Positions 1-9,995 are shown, counted from the stretch's first letter. The stretch is DNA of 64,000 bases from Acinetobacter johnsonii CIP 64.6 (GCF_000368045.1 NZ_KB849236.1:610875-674874); one strand, 5' to 3'. The notes: generated by a model not told the origin, from the letters alone. Numbers and translations: made by a program.

Positions 1-882
1 CAGTTGTGTCGGTGTTAAACCATGACGTTCAGCCAATTGTGCATACTGTTCTGTTGCCCATTCACTCTCTGGGTTGCTATAACGACTAAAGCGGCTGAAA
101 AGCGTCACGCGAGCATTCGCTGGGCGTGCACCATTACGGAATTTACCTGTGAGATAGCCAAAAGCGAGTGGGGAGTAGGCGAGTAAACCAATGCCTTCAT
201 ATTTCGCAATTTCCGACATGCCAATTTCATAAGTGCGGTTCAGTAGGCTATATGGGTTTTGCACAGTGACAAATTTAGACAGGCCAAGCTGTTCTGCAAT
301 CTGTAGAAACTTCATAGTGCCCCATGGCGTCTCATTAGATAAGCCAATATAACGAATACGCCCTTTTTGAATCTCTGTTTCTAATGCTTGTAGTGTTTCT
401 TGCAAAGAGGTCACGGTTTGCGTGTTATGGGCTTCACTGTTTTCATAGCCTAATTTTCCGAAAAAGTTGGTTGGGCGCTGTGGCCAGTGTAGTTGATATA
501 AATCAATATAATCGGTCTGTAAACGCTTTAGGTTGCCATCTAGGGCGGTAGAAATGTCGCTTGCATTAAAACGAGTCTGTCCATCACGAATATGACTACC
601 ACCTTGAGATGGCCCCGCAATTTTAGAGGCTAAAAATAGCTTGTCCCGACCGCCGCGCTGGGCAATCCATTGGCCAATAATACTTTCGGTCGCACCTTGA
701 GTTTCAGGTTTTGGAGGAACAGGGTACATTTCCGCAGTGTCCCAAAAGTTAATGCCTTGCGCCAAAGCATAGTCAAGTTGCTCAAAGGCTTCAGCTTGAG
801 TGTTTTGCTCACCAAAGGTCATGGTGCCGAGACAAATTTCAGGAACCAAAATACCTGTATCGGCTAAGGGTTTAAATTGCAT
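1..882 (-). CDS. tas: Aldo/keto reductase, Tas family (partial, C-terminus off the left edge)
   Basis: This is an NADP(H)-dependent aldo/keto reductase, probably cytosolic. Reading leftward from ATG at 882, preceded by AAAGGAAA as ribosome binding site, the protein begins MQFKPLADTG and carries GTMTFGEQN. The family's catalytic tetrad is visible: Asp and Tyr in WDTAEMYP, Lys in LASKIAGPS and His in YQLHWPQRP. The long insert PVPPKPETQGATE and the segment RPTNFFGKLGYEN are typical of E. coli Tas rather than of short aldo/keto reductases. 294 codons are present; the family is near 346 residues, so about 50 C-terminal residues lie outside the window. Its physiological substrate is not evident. 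It follows crp on the same strand but is separated from it by a terminator, so it is likely its own unit. Confidence 0.9.
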   Translation of the reverse strand, partial: MQFKPLADTGILVPEICLGTMTFGEQNTQAEAFEQLDYALAQGINFWDTAEMYPVPPKPETQGATESIIGQWIAQRGGRDKLFLASKIAGPSQGGSHIRDGQTRFNASDISTALDGNLKRLQTDYIDLYQLHWPQRPTNFFGKLGYENSEAHNTQTVTSLQETLQALETEIQKGRIRYIGLSNETPWGTMKFLQIAEQLGLSKFVTVQNPYSLLNRTYEIGMSEIAKYEGIGLLAYSPLAFGYLTGKFRNGARPANARVTLFSRFSRYSNPESEWATEQYAQLAERHGLTPTQL

Positions 883-1016
883 TCAACATTTCCTTTTATG
901 GACTGCGTTTTTTCGGTCGAATTAGATTACACAGTTATGCCCAGTAGGTTAAATCACTATTTTTACAAAGTTTGTCATGATTTTGTCAAAGCAGAAGCAG
1001 ATTTAAAGACATAAAA

Positions 1017-1042
1017 AAAAGCAAATCCTAAGATTTGCTTTT
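1017..1042 (-). terminator. Rho-independent terminator of crp
   Basis: Perfect inverted repeat AAAAGCAAATC / CTAA / GATTTGCTTTT. On the minus strand it ends in a run of eight Ts. It lies 27 bases past the crp stop codon, between crp and tas. Confidence 0.85.
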
Positions 1043-1068
1043 GGCTGTATCAGCTATGGAGGAAAGTC

Positions 1069-1776
1069 TTATTCTTCGTCTTCATAGTCATCAGCATTCG
1101 CTTTTGACTCTTCTAAAGAGGCATCGAAAATTAAGATGGCTTTACCATCAGTTTCGATCATGCCTTGCTCTTCGAGTGTTTTCAAAACACGACCAACCAT
1201 TTCACGTGAACAACCGACAATACGTCCAATCTCTTGACGCGTAATACGAATTTGGCGGCCATTTGGTAAAATCATCGCTTCAGGTTGCGACGATAAGTCG
1301 ATTAGGCAACGTGCAATACGACCTGAAACATCGATAAATGCAAGGTCAGTCACTTTACGTGTGGTATTTTTTAGACGGCGTACCAGCTGTGCAAATACTG
1401 CATAGCTCAGGTCAGGGTATTGTTTGCTGAGTTCATGGAAGTTTTCATAAGTCACTTCAGCAATTTCGCAGACATCACGGGTACGCACTTCAGCAGTACG
1501 TTGTGAGTTTGCTTCGAATAGACCCATTTCCCCAAAAAAATCACCCGCATTTAAATAAGCGACTACGATTTCACGTTCATCGTCTTCACGCAGAATAATG
1601 GAGACCGAACCTTTTAAAATCAAATATAAAGATTTAGATTCTGAGCCTGCATCTACGATGGTGGTACGCTTAGGATAACGATTAATATATGCGCGTTTTA
1701 ATAATGCTTTGACTGACTCGGGGAGTTGACCTGGAGACAGCGCATCAGTGCTTAATTGTGAAAAGCTTGAAGTCAT
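1069..1776 (-). CDS. crp: Crp/Vfr-type cyclic-AMP receptor transcription regulator
   Basis: Global regulator of the CRP-FNR superfamily, 235 residues, which binds cyclic AMP and DNA as a dimer. An N-terminal cyclic-nucleotide-binding beta-roll covers about residues 25-145, with the phosphate-binding cassette FFGEMGLFE followed by QRTAEVRT. A C-terminal winged helix follows (about 155-225). Its recognition helix region RQEIGRIVGCSREMVGR is almost the same as in E. coli CRP and Pseudomonas Vfr. An acidic tail, DDYEDEE, is an extension relative to E. coli CRP. The gene is divergent from an OsmC-family gene, matching the crp-yhfA arrangement of E. coli. Which nucleotide it prefers cannot be read from sequence. 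Confidence 0.93.
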   Translation of the reverse strand: MTSSFSQLSTDALSPGQLPESVKALLKRAYINRYPKRTTIVDAGSESKSLYLILKGSVSIILREDDEREIVVAYLNAGDFFGEMGLFEANSQRTAEVRTRDVCEIAEVTYENFHELSKQYPDLSYAVFAQLVRRLKNTTRKVTDLAFIDVSGRIARCLIDLSSQPEAMILPNGRQIRITRQEIGRIVGCSREMVGRVLKTLEEQGMIETDGKAILIFDASLEESKANADDYEDEE

Positions 1777-1822
1777 GCTAACGGTTCCGAAAATGGATAA
1801 AATATAGATCGCACAGACCTAG

Positions 1823-1838
1823 GGTGAACTTGTCACAC
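1823..1838. promoter_or_regulatory. Imperfect CRP-like palindrome between crp and osmC
   Basis: GGTGA-ACTTG-TCACA sits in the 147-base divergent spacer. The arms match the CRP consensus TGTGA/TCACA but the spacer is 5 bases instead of 6. It could be an autoregulatory Crp site or chance. No firm -10/-35 pair could be fixed for either gene. Confidence 0.25.
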
Positions 1839-1923
1839 AGTCAGAGCTGAAATTCCTTATCAACTCAATTTATGTTAGTGTAAAGTCACTTCGTCAATCT
1901 ATAGCTTTTTTTAGGTACTTGCA

Positions 1924-2346
1924 ATGCAAACAACTGTTCATTGGTTAGAGAATGTTGCTTTCGAAGCAAAAACTCAAAGTGGTCACAGTGTTATCATGGA
2001 TGGATCGCCAGAATATGGGGGTGAAAACCGTGGTCCAAGACCAATGGAATTGATCCTGACAGGACTGGGTGGTTGCGCTTCTTTTGACATCGTGACCATA
2101 CTTAAAAAATCACGCCAAAAAATTACCGATGTACGCTGTGAACTCAAGGCAGAGCGGGCAGATAGCATCCCTGCAGTGTTCACAAAAATCCACTTACATT
2201 TCGTGATTACGGGTCATGCGGTGAAGGAAAAACAAGTCGCAAAAGCTGTGGAATTATCGGCAGAAAAGTACTGTTCTGCGAGCAAAATGTTGATGGATGG
2301 TGGGGTTGAAATCACCCATGATTTTGAGATTATTGAAGCAAATTAA
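1924..2346 (+). CDS. yhfA: OsmC-family protein (YhfA type)
   Basis: Small OsmC/Ohr-fold protein of 140 residues, of the subgroup that includes E. coli YhfA; function in the cell is not established. Seen in sequence: SGHSVIMDGSPEYGG near residue 20, PMELILTGLGGCASFDIV (conserved first Cys) near residue 45, and AVELSAEKYCSASKML (second Cys) near residue 115. These two cysteines are the redox pair in peroxidase-active members. The length is normal and the gene is complete. It is transcribed away from crp, as yhfA is in E. coli, so the neighbourhood supports the assignment. A hairpin terminator follows about 20 bases after the stop. Confidence 0.85.
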   Translation: MQTTVHWLENVAFEAKTQSGHSVIMDGSPEYGGENRGPRPMELILTGLGGCASFDIVTILKKSRQKITDVRCELKAERADSIPAVFTKIHLHFVITGHAVKEKQVAKAVELSAEKYCSASKMLMDGGVEITHDFEIIEAN

Positions 2347-2368
2347 AAGCTGACTTTTAAGTCATTTG

Positions 2369-2394
2369 AGGCTGATCTGGTGATCGGCCTTTTT
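2369..2394 (+). terminator. Terminator of the OsmC gene
   Basis: Stem AGGCTGATC / loop TGGT-type / GATCGGCCT with one G-T pair, followed by TTTT. Directly downstream of the osmC/yhfA stop. Confidence 0.8.
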
Positions 2395-2560
2395 CATGCT
2401 TCACGCTTTTGTTTTGATTCCGTAAACTGGGACACAATTCATCACACGAATAAATAGAAAAATGCGTTGCTTGTTTGATTAATAATTGATCAAATAATTT
2501 TGGTTGTCACTGATTGATAGGTCGTTGTGGTCTTTAATACATAAATAATGTGGGGTGACG

Positions 2561-2590
2561 CTTGAAAATAAGGCGGAGAAGACCCATCTT
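2561..2590 (+). promoter_or_regulatory. Sigma-32 (RpoH) heat-shock promoter of clpB
   Basis: CTTGAAA at 2561-2567, a 15-base spacer, then CCCATCTT at 2583-2590. This matches the gammaproteobacterial sigma-32 consensus (CTTGAAA, spacer 11-16, CCCATnT). It would give a leader of about 140 bases before clpB. The rest of the 390-base gap between osmC and clpB holds the osmC terminator and AT-rich leader sequence with no gene seen. Confidence 0.85.
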
Positions 2591-2736
2591 ATAACCGAGT
2601 CTTATGAGTTTATTATTAAGATAAACTAATGAAAAATAAGTTAAAATGTAGAAAAATTAATTAAATTTGAATTGAATTTTGAGCAATTGTTCCCATATAT
2701 CCATCAAGTTCGAAATTTATTGTGAGGAAAACAAGA

Positions 2737-5316
2737 ATGCGATTTGAAAAATTCACAAACCGCTTACAGCAAGCTCTCTCAGATGCTCAATCACTTGCAG
2801 TGGGGAAAGACCATACCGCAATTGAAGGTATTCATATTTTATCAACATTGTTAGATGAAACCTCTAATCTGAGTTTGTTGCAACAAGCGGGTGCCAATTT
2901 ACCTGCTTTACAAAGCAAATTAAAACAAGCACTAGCTGATGCACCAACACTGACAAATCCTACAGGAGACGTCAACTTAAGTTCAGAGGCAGTCAAAGCA
3001 CTAAATCTGGCAGATAGTTTTGCACAAAAAGCAGGCGATGAGTTTTTGTCTACCGATTGGGTGATGCAAGCCTTGGCCGAAGTGGGGGCAACTAAAACGC
3101 TACTCAACAGCGTGGGCGTACAAGCAGACAGCTTACGCAAAGTCATTTTAAAAATTCGAGGTGATGAGAAAGTCATGAGCAACAATCATGAAGATCAACG
3201 CGATTCTCTGAATAAATACACCATTGATTTAACTGAACGCGCACTGGCAGGTAAGTTAGATCCTGTGATTGGGCGTGATGATGAAATTCGCCGTACCATT
3301 CAAGTTTTGTCGCGTCGTACCAAAAATAACCCAGTGTTGATTGGTGAACCAGGGGTTGGTAAAACAGCCATTGTTGAGGGCTTAGCACAGCGGATTATTA
3401 ACCGTGAAGTGCCTGAAAGCTTACAAGGTAAACGTGTTTTATCCTTAGATTTGGGTTCATTGCTTGCGGGTGCTAAATACCGAGGCGAGTTTGAAGAGCG
3501 CTTAAAAGCAGTACTGAAAGATTTGTCTAAACAAGATGGTGAAGTCATTTTGTTTATCGATGAATTACACACACTGGTGGGCGCAGGTAAAGGCGATGGT
3601 GCTATGGATGCAGGTAATATGCTCAAACCTGCTCTCGCGCGTGGTGAGCTACGTTGTGTTGGTGCAACCACATTGGATGAATATCGTCAGTACATTGAGA
3701 AAGATGCTGCGCTAGAGCGTCGCTTCCAAAAAGTGTTGGTCGATGAGCCGAGTGTGGAAGACACCATTGCGATTTTACGTGGTTTGAAAGAGCGCTATGA
3801 AGTGCACCATGGTGTGAAAATTTTAGACTCTGCCATCATTGCAGCAGCGAAAATGTCACATCGTTACATCACTGACCGTCAATTGCCTGATAAAGCAATT
3901 GATTTGATTGATGAAGCGGCTTCTCGTATCAAAATGGAGCTGGACTCTAAGCCAGAAGCTCTGGATAAACTTGAACGTCGTTTGATTCAATTGAAACTAC
4001 AACTTGAAGCAGTGAAAAAAGATGAAGATGCAGGTAGTCGTGCGGAAGTTGCTCATCTTGAAAAGCAAATCAGTGAAGTTCAACGCGAATACAATGATCT
4101 AGAAGAAGTTTGGAAAGCTGAAAAAACCTTAGTTGAAGGTACCAAACAAGTTCAAGCTGAATTGGATCAGGCGCGTATTGCGCTGCAAAAAGCACAGCGT
4201 GAAAACGACTTGGGTGAAATGTCGCGTCTTCAGTATGGTGTGATTCCAGAGCTGGAAAAACGTCTCAATGAAGAAGAAGTCGTTGAGGAAAAAGAAGAGC
4301 CAAAACTACTGCGCAACAAAGTCACTGACAATGAAATTGCAGAAGTCGTTAGTGCTGCTACGGGCATTCCAGTGGCTAAAATGATGCAAGGTGAACGTGA
4401 GAAACTTCTCCATATGGAAGAGTTCTTACATAACCGTGTCGTCGGGCAGGATGATGCTGTGGTTGCAGTATCCAATGCGGTTCGTCGTTCGCGTGCTGGC
4501 TTATCTGATCCGAACCGACCAAGCGGCTCGTTCTTATTCTTGGGCCCAACTGGTGTTGGTAAAACAGAGTTGACTAAAGCACTGGCAAACTTCTTGTTTG
4601 ATAGTGACGATGCTATGATTCGTATCGACATGTCCGAGTTTATGGAAAAACACTCTGTCAGCCGTTTGGTGGGTGCGCCTCCTGGTTATGTCGGCTATGA
4701 AGAAGGTGGTGTGCTAACCGAAGCTGTACGCCGTAAACCGTATAGTGTCGTGCTGTTCGATGAAGTGGAAAAAGCACACCCCGATGTGTTTAACATCTTG
4801 CTCCAAGTGTTGGATGATGGTCGCTTAACGGATTCGCAAGGTCGCGTGGTTGACTTTAAAAATACTGTGATCGTCATGACATCGAACTTAGGTTCGAGTG
4901 ATGTGCGTGAGTTGGGTGACAATCCGTTGGATGAAGAAGTGCGAGCAGTGGTGATGAATGCCGTGACGCAACATTTCCGTCCAGAGTTTATCAACCGTAT
5001 TGATGAGTTAGTGGTCTTCCATTCACTCAAAAAAGCGCAAATTCGTGGTATTGCCGATATCCAATTGGATCGTTTACGTGATCGTTTGGTTGAAAAAGAT
5101 ATGCGCTTAACGGTGGATGATCAAGCCTTTGACTTATTGATTGACGCTGGTTTTGACCCAGTATACGGTGCACGCCCATTGAAACGTGCCATCCAGCAAC
5201 AGGTTGAAAACAACTTAGCACAAAAAATATTGTCGGGTTACTATGTGGCTGGAGACAATATTATGATCACTGCACATGATGGTCAGTTGAGCTTTGACAA
5301 AGTGAAAATGAGTTAA
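2737..5316 (+). CDS. clpB: ATP-dependent disaggregase chaperone ClpB
   Basis: Hexameric AAA+ chaperone that threads aggregated proteins together with DnaK; cytosolic. The ATG at 2737 is chosen over an in-frame GTG at 2722 because [14 protein letters not shown] is the usual ClpB start and GAGG lies about 9 bases upstream. It is 859 residues, normal for the family. Domains in order: Clp N-domain (1-145), first AAA+ with Walker [10 protein letters not shown] near residue 205, coiled-coil middle domain (about 405-525), second AAA+ with Walker [10 protein letters not shown] near 605, and the ClpB C-terminal domain ending [12 protein letters not shown] sigma-32 promoter lies upstream and a strong hairpin downstream, so it is a single-gene heat-shock unit. 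Confidence 0.97.
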   Translation: MRFEKFTNRLQQALSDAQSLAVGKDHTAIEGIHILSTLLDETSNLSLLQQAGANLPALQSKLKQALADAPTLTNPTGDVNLSSEAVKALNLADSFAQKAGDEFLSTDWVMQALAEVGATKTLLNSVGVQADSLRKVILKIRGDEKVMSNNHEDQRDSLNKYTIDLTERALAGKLDPVIGRDDEIRRTIQVLSRRTKNNPVLIGEPGVGKTAIVEGLAQRIINREVPESLQGKRVLSLDLGSLLAGAKYRGEFEERLKAVLKDLSKQDGEVILFIDELHTLVGAGKGDGAMDAGNMLKPALARGELRCVGATTLDEYRQYIEKDAALERRFQKVLVDEPSVEDTIAILRGLKERYEVHHGVKILDSAIIAAAKMSHRYITDRQLPDKAIDLIDEAASRIKMELDSKPEALDKLERRLIQLKLQLEAVKKDEDAGSRAEVAHLEKQISEVQREYNDLEEVWKAEKTLVEGTKQVQAELDQARIALQKAQRENDLGEMSRLQYGVIPELEKRLNEEEVVEEKEEPKLLRNKVTDNEIAEVVSAATGIPVAKMMQGEREKLLHMEEFLHNRVVGQDDAVVAVSNAVRRSRAGLSDPNRPSGSFLFLGPTGVGKTELTKALANFLFDSDDAMIRIDMSEFMEKHSVSRLVGAPPGYVGYEEGGVLTEAVRRKPYSVVLFDEVEKAHPDVFNILLQVLDDGRLTDSQGRVVDFKNTVIVMTSNLGSSDVRELGDNPLDEEVRAVVMNAVTQHFRPEFINRIDELVVFHSLKKAQIRGIADIQLDRLRDRLVEKDMRLTVDDQAFDLLIDAGFDPVYGARPLKRAIQQQVENNLAQKILSGYYVAGDNIMITAHDGQLSFDKVKMS

Positions 5317-5340
5317 TCGTGTAAATGGTTCATTGAAACT

Positions 5341-5368
5341 AAAAAACCCAGCTTCGGCTGGGTTTTTT
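5341..5368 (+). terminator. Terminator of clpB
   Basis: Perfect hairpin: AAAAAACCCAGC, loop TTCG, GCTGGGTTTTTT. UUCG tetraloop and U-tract, 24 bases after the clpB stop. Confidence 0.93.
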
Positions 5369-5544
5369 ATTGCGGGATAGAAATGTTAAAAGCTGACATT
5401 TTTAAGCCAAAATGTGACGTAAGTTTTCACATTTATGTGATGGGTATGGCATCTAAGTGATTTATTTGCAAAACAATTATCTTTATTTAAAGATTCTCTT
5501 TATAATTTATTTTAATAAAAAACAAACAACTTGAGATAGAAGAA

Positions 5545-6831
5545 ATGACTCAATTGAAGTGGGGTATTGGAGGCGTACTTACGCTTGCTGTGGTCGCAGT
5601 AGGGGGGAATCTTTATGCGGATAAAAGCTTGAAGGCTTATTATCAACACAGCACCAAACAATCGAATGATTTAAAGTTGCAATATCAACAATTTCAAATG
5701 GGGGCTTTAAATGGCAGTGCGAACTGGACCGCTGAATTAGTCCTAGACCCATGTAAACCGAAAGAAGTGATCCAATTGAAGGGGCAGGATCATATTCAAC
5801 GGAGTTGGAATGGATATGCGATTCGTTCAGATATTAATATTACGCAAGCACCCGGCGCACTTCAGTCTTTGTTGAAGGAACCACTTAAAGTACAAAGCAA
5901 AGTGAATTGGTTGGGTACTTTGAATAGTACCTTGACTACGCCAGTGATTACCCGCAATGAAGCTCAACTCCAGTCTAGATTAGACCCGATGACATTAAAG
6001 TTTCGTGCAAAACCAATCGAACAACAGTTAAAGATACTGGATTTACAGCTTGAAATTCCGAATTTAACAGTCACCGATCCAAATATACATTTGCAAATGG
6101 TGGGGTTAAAACTAGAAAGCAACCAAGGGCTGAATGGTGAATATCTTGAGGCGGGTGAAACCAAAATTCAGATGGATTTGTTGAAAATGTCAGATCGAGA
6201 TATCAATAAACCTACCAATGCCGAACTAAAGAATTTTAGTATAGAAACGCAAAGTGAACTGACAGACCGAGTTGTAAACACTGAAATGTTATTGCGTCTA
6301 GATGAAATGAAAATGCCTTCAGCGCCCGCTGTCCAAAACGTACAGTTTAATTTTAATGTACTCGATATAAACCGACAAAAATTGCAGACGTTGTTTGATA
6401 TTTTGGCGAAAAGTGAAAACAGTTGTTTGGCAAAAGAGGCAATGGAAAAAGATATGGAGCCTGCTTTATTGGCAGTGATTAATGAAGGTTTCCGTTTTGA
6501 ATCCAAAGAGAACCAATTTGCTATTGGGGAAGGGGTTGCACAAGCGAGTGTGACGGGGCGTATTATGCCGAGCCACCAATCGACGGTGATGGGTATGGTG
6601 AAAATGATGCCGAGTTTAATGGAATACAGAGCAGATATTCAGTTTGATAAAAATATGATCTCGCGCATCATGAATAATTATCTGCAAAAAGGAGGCATCA
6701 GCATGTCTGATCAAGAGATCGAAACCATGCTTTCAACGATGCAGAGTTCAGGACAGGTGAAACGTGAAGGGAATGTCATGAAAATGTCAGTTGATTACAA
6801 ATATGGGCAAACCAATTTCCTGACTGAATAA
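5545..6831 (+). CDS. DUF945 (YdgA-like) envelope protein
   Basis: 428-residue protein of the DUF945/YdgA family, with no established biochemical function. An N-terminal hydrophobic stretch (WGIGGVLTLAVVAVGGNLYA, residues 6-25) should act as an uncleaved anchor or signal sequence, placing the rest in the periplasm. Family features seen are the long beta-rich body, repeated amphipathic strands, and a C-terminal region (about 310-420) with GRIMPSHQS and LQKGGISMSDQEIETML. The gene is monocistronic between two terminators. The spacer upstream (5369-5544) is very AT-rich and probably holds its promoter. Confidence 0.75.
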   Translation: MTQLKWGIGGVLTLAVVAVGGNLYADKSLKAYYQHSTKQSNDLKLQYQQFQMGALNGSANWTAELVLDPCKPKEVIQLKGQDHIQRSWNGYAIRSDINITQAPGALQSLLKEPLKVQSKVNWLGTLNSTLTTPVITRNEAQLQSRLDPMTLKFRAKPIEQQLKILDLQLEIPNLTVTDPNIHLQMVGLKLESNQGLNGEYLEAGETKIQMDLLKMSDRDINKPTNAELKNFSIETQSELTDRVVNTEMLLRLDEMKMPSAPAVQNVQFNFNVLDINRQKLQTLFDILAKSENSCLAKEAMEKDMEPALLAVINEGFRFESKENQFAIGEGVAQASVTGRIMPSHQSTVMGMVKMMPSLMEYRADIQFDKNMISRIMNNYLQKGGISMSDQEIETMLSTMQSSGQVKREGNVMKMSVDYKYGQTNFLTE

Positions 6832-6857
6832 TGCAAAATATGATGATCTAACATAAT

Positions 6858-6886
6858 AAAAGGGACGCATTTCGTCCCTTTTTTAC
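6858..6886. terminator. Bidirectional terminator between the DUF945 gene and rlmKL
   Basis: AAAAGGGACG / CATTT / CGTCCCTTTT, followed by Ts on the plus strand and preceded by As. It can therefore serve both converging genes. Confidence 0.85.
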
Positions 6887-6954
6887 ATCTGAAAATTGTC
6901 TAATGCAAAATTTAGCGAAGATGAAATGCCAGCGGGTATTTCATCTTCAGTGCA

Positions 6955-9159
6955 TTAGTTTTTTGGGTGGGTGATTTTCCACGCACGGTGGATTTTTTGA
7001 TTGCGCTTGAAGTCAGGCCCAATAGTTTCATTGGTAATTTCTTCGACATCAAAGAACGCCAAAATTTCTTCGTCCATTTCAAAACCACGGTAGTTGTTCG
7101 AGAAGTACAAAGTACCATCCGTGGTTAAACGGTTCATCGCGCGTTTGAGCAAGGATAAATGGTCGCGTTGTACATCAAAGGTGCCATAGAACTTCTTCGA
7201 GTTTGAGAAGGTTGGTGGGTCAATAAAGATCAGCTCATATTGCTCATGACCTTCTTTTAACCACTCAAAACAGTCGCTGGCAAAGAATTGATGTTGTTCA
7301 TCTGCATGATCGACCGTTAAGCCGTTCAAGACGAAGTTCTCTTTAGACCAGTTCAAATATGTATTTGAAAGATCGACGCTGGTGGTACTTGCCGCACCGC
7401 CTAATGCTGCATGTAAGCTGGCTGTAGAGGTATAGCTATACAAGTTCAAGAAGTGCTTACCACGTGCTTCTTGTGCAATGCGTAAGCGGATTTGACGGTG
7501 GTCGAGGAACAAACCTGTATCTAAGTAATCAGTTAAGTTCACTAAAATTTTCGCTTTGCCTTCTTGCACGATAAAACGCTTAGAAGCAGTACTTTGCTTG
7601 GTATATTGAGTTTTACCTTCTTGGCGAGCACGTGTTTTGATAAAGATCGCATCACGGCCTAAACCTGTTACAGCACGAATCGCCTGTAAAGCAAGATTGA
7701 AACGTTTCTTGGCTTTTTCAGGATCGATTTTTTTCGGTGGCGCATATTCTTGGACATGTAAACGTTCACCATACAAATCGACTGCGACGTTAAAGTCTGG
7801 AAGATCGGCATCATATAAACGTAAACAGTGAATGTTTTCTTTTACTGCCCATTTCTTTAAGGTCTGCATGTTCTTTTGTAAACGGTTAGCAAAGTCTTCA
7901 GCGCCTTCAATTGCTTCAAACTGCTGAGGCTGCCATGTTTCCAAGAATGGCTTGATCACTGCAACAGGTTTAACTGAACCTGAACGCACGTAAATTGGCA
8001 ATTTACCATTCATCAAACGCATGGTTTGCGGGTCATTCAGTGCCAATACATCAGCTTGCTCAACGGCTGCTGCTATGACCGCTGCGGTCTGATTTGGGAA
8101 GTTCTTTTGCAGCAAAGCAGATAAGCCTAAATATAAAGCACGGTTTGAGGCTTTATCACCCAAACGCTCACCATAAGGTGGGTTGGTCACAATAAAGGCT
8201 GTTTTTCCTTCGGCTTCAAAGTTTGGCCAATCGGCTAAAGTTCGTTCTTCGATTTGGATCTGGTCAAGTACACGTTCAAAACCAGCAGCAATAATATTTT
8301 GCTTGGTGGCTTTTACCGCTTCCCAGTCTGCATCAAATGCGTAGAACTTAGGGAGAGGTTGTTCCAAGGCTGTTTGATGGCGTTCAGCTGCTTCCGCTTT
8401 AATGCTCATCCACAGATCATGATCATGGCCATTCCAGCCATTGAAACCGAAACGACGAACTAAACCAGGTGCACGGTCAGTCAGCATCATCAATGCTTCA
8501 ATAATGAACGTCCCAGAACCACACATTGGGTCAAGGAAAATATCGGGTCTTTTTGCAAGGAGCTTGGCTTTTTGTAAAATCGCAGCGGCTAAGTTTTCTT
8601 TAATTGGGGCATCGGTCATATAACGACGGTAGCCACGTTTATGCAGTGAATCACCAGATAAGTCTAAACAGTAGGTGTGTTCAGTTTTTCCTGCGAGTGC
8701 ATAAATGGTAATTTCAGGTTGCTTAATATCAATACTTGGACGCTTACCGACAGCTTCCATGAATGAATCCACGATACCGTCTTTTACACGTAAAGTTGCA
8801 AACTGGCTGTTCACCTTAATTTCACGTTCAATATGTAAACGAACGGCGAAGGTGCTTTGTGGTGCAAAAATCAGCGACCAGTCAAAGTTCATTGCACCTT
8901 CGTAGAGCTCTTCAGCAACATCACGTGCGTCATGGCTAAATTCCAGTTCATGGACATGAATTGGTGTGAGTACACGTGACGCAAGACGCGACCACATACA
9001 AATGCGATAGGCATGTTCCAGTGTACCTTTGAAAACTAAACGCCCAGGAAAACGTTCAATGTTTTGAACACCTAAACCTTCTAATTCTTCTTGGAGTAAG
9101 GTTTCTAAGCCATCGGCACACGTAACCCAATAGCTGCTTAAACGCGAAGCGGTTTTCAT
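6955..9159 (-). CDS. rlmL: Bifunctional 23S rRNA methyltransferase RlmKL (m2G2445 / m7G2069)
   Basis: Fused methyltransferase, 734 residues, that modifies 23S rRNA at G2445 (N2, RlmL half) and G2069 (N7, RlmK half). The N-terminus MKTASRLSSYWVTCADGLE leads into a THUMP RNA-binding domain (about 45-155). The RlmL half has the SAM motif LDPMCGSGTF near residue 210 and the catalytic motif NPPYGERLG near 330. The RlmK half has a second Rossmann fold with LNLYSYTSTASLHA near 570 and DPPTFSNSKK near 670. Length and both halves are intact, as in the E. coli fusion. Single gene; the spacer to the next gene (9160-9384) is divergent and shows nothing else. Confidence 0.96.
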   Translation of the reverse strand: MKTASRLSSYWVTCADGLETLLQEELEGLGVQNIERFPGRLVFKGTLEHAYRICMWSRLASRVLTPIHVHELEFSHDARDVAEELYEGAMNFDWSLIFAPQSTFAVRLHIEREIKVNSQFATLRVKDGIVDSFMEAVGKRPSIDIKQPEITIYALAGKTEHTYCLDLSGDSLHKRGYRRYMTDAPIKENLAAAILQKAKLLAKRPDIFLDPMCGSGTFIIEALMMLTDRAPGLVRRFGFNGWNGHDHDLWMSIKAEAAERHQTALEQPLPKFYAFDADWEAVKATKQNIIAAGFERVLDQIQIEERTLADWPNFEAEGKTAFIVTNPPYGERLGDKASNRALYLGLSALLQKNFPNQTAAVIAAAVEQADVLALNDPQTMRLMNGKLPIYVRSGSVKPVAVIKPFLETWQPQQFEAIEGAEDFANRLQKNMQTLKKWAVKENIHCLRLYDADLPDFNVAVDLYGERLHVQEYAPPKKIDPEKAKKRFNLALQAIRAVTGLGRDAIFIKTRARQEGKTQYTKQSTASKRFIVQEGKAKILVNLTDYLDTGLFLDHRQIRLRIAQEARGKHFLNLYSYTSTASLHAALGGAASTTSVDLSNTYLNWSKENFVLNGLTVDHADEQHQFFASDCFEWLKEGHEQYELIFIDPPTFSNSKKFYGTFDVQRDHLSLLKRAMNRLTTDGTLYFSNNYRGFEMDEEILAFFDVEEITNETIGPDFKRNQKIHRAWKITHPKN

Positions 9160-9390
9160 AAATTTGAGAGACCAAAATAAAACAAAATAAACTCGCTAAA
9201 GTTTAACGTATTTTGCCTCTGAATGGTTTTTTAAATATGCCTCTACTCAGCGGAAATATCAAAATAAATGAATCACCATGTGAACAATAACGTTTTTGGT
9301 ACGTATTTTGCTAAATCCTTGCAAGTTAAATTTGCTGACTGATTTCTGATAGATCGTCAGTAAATATTTTTCACTTGAAAGGGGATGAAT

Positions 9391-9744
9391 ATGTCGACCA
9401 AGTTAGATCGCGGTGTTGTAAGTCATGCTGATGCTTTTTCAATTGCAACTTTACTTTATGCACGTCTGCGCCGTGTATCGGGGCGTGTAATTGATGTGAT
9501 GTATTTGGTGGAAAATCCAAGTTATGCACGTCAGATGGCAGAGCTTGCTTTAAGTACGGAAGATGCTGAACTGATTCGTCTGGTGAGTCGTTTAGACAGT
9601 GTCATGGATGTTTTTAACTATGAAGAAACCGCCGTGATCGAGAAACCTAAACAGGTCGACACGACACGACATGAGTTGGAAGCCACTGAAGAAGAAATCT
9701 ACCGTGCCCAAGTGTCACATCACTATATTGGCGCTTTACGATAA
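9391..9744 (+). CDS. Conserved small protein of unknown function
   Basis: I do not recognise a family. The predicted protein is 117 residues, soluble, with no signal or membrane segment. Two in-frame starts exist at 9385 and 9391; AAGGGG lies 6 bases before the second and touches the first, so 9391 is preferred. The N-terminal part (FSIATLLYARLRRVSGRVIDVMYLV) and middle (ARQMAELALSTEDAELIRLVSRL) look helical. The C-terminus is acidic then ends VSHHYIGALR. It has its own terminator and lies upstream of pyrB, but the separate promoter of pyrB gives no functional link. Codon use resembles the neighbours, so it is likely a real native gene. Confidence 0.7.
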   Translation: MSTKLDRGVVSHADAFSIATLLYARLRRVSGRVIDVMYLVENPSYARQMAELALSTEDAELIRLVSRLDSVMDVFNYEETAVIEKPKQVDTTRHELEATEEEIYRAQVSHHYIGALR

Positions 9745-9763
9745 GAATCACTGAAGTTGGATC

Positions 9764-9784
9764 GCTCTCGCAAGAGAGCTTTTT
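9764..9784 (+). terminator. Terminator of the small unknown gene
   Basis: GCTCTC, GCAA tetraloop, GAGAGC, then a T-run, 20 bases after the stop at 9744. Confidence 0.88.
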
Positions 9785-9995
9785 AAAATGTCCACTTGGG
9801 ATAAGTGAGATAAGAAACTCTATAGAATTGATATTTATAGTAATTTGATGGACTCAGAATTTGGGTGATTTAGCCTTTAATGGTTTAATTTAACTGGTTG
9901 AAATAATAGATAAGAATTTCATAATCTTAGTTTTGAAGCCGATGATAATTAAGGCAATTGTTTTAAACTGAGGTCCAAATCAAAAAGAAAATCTG

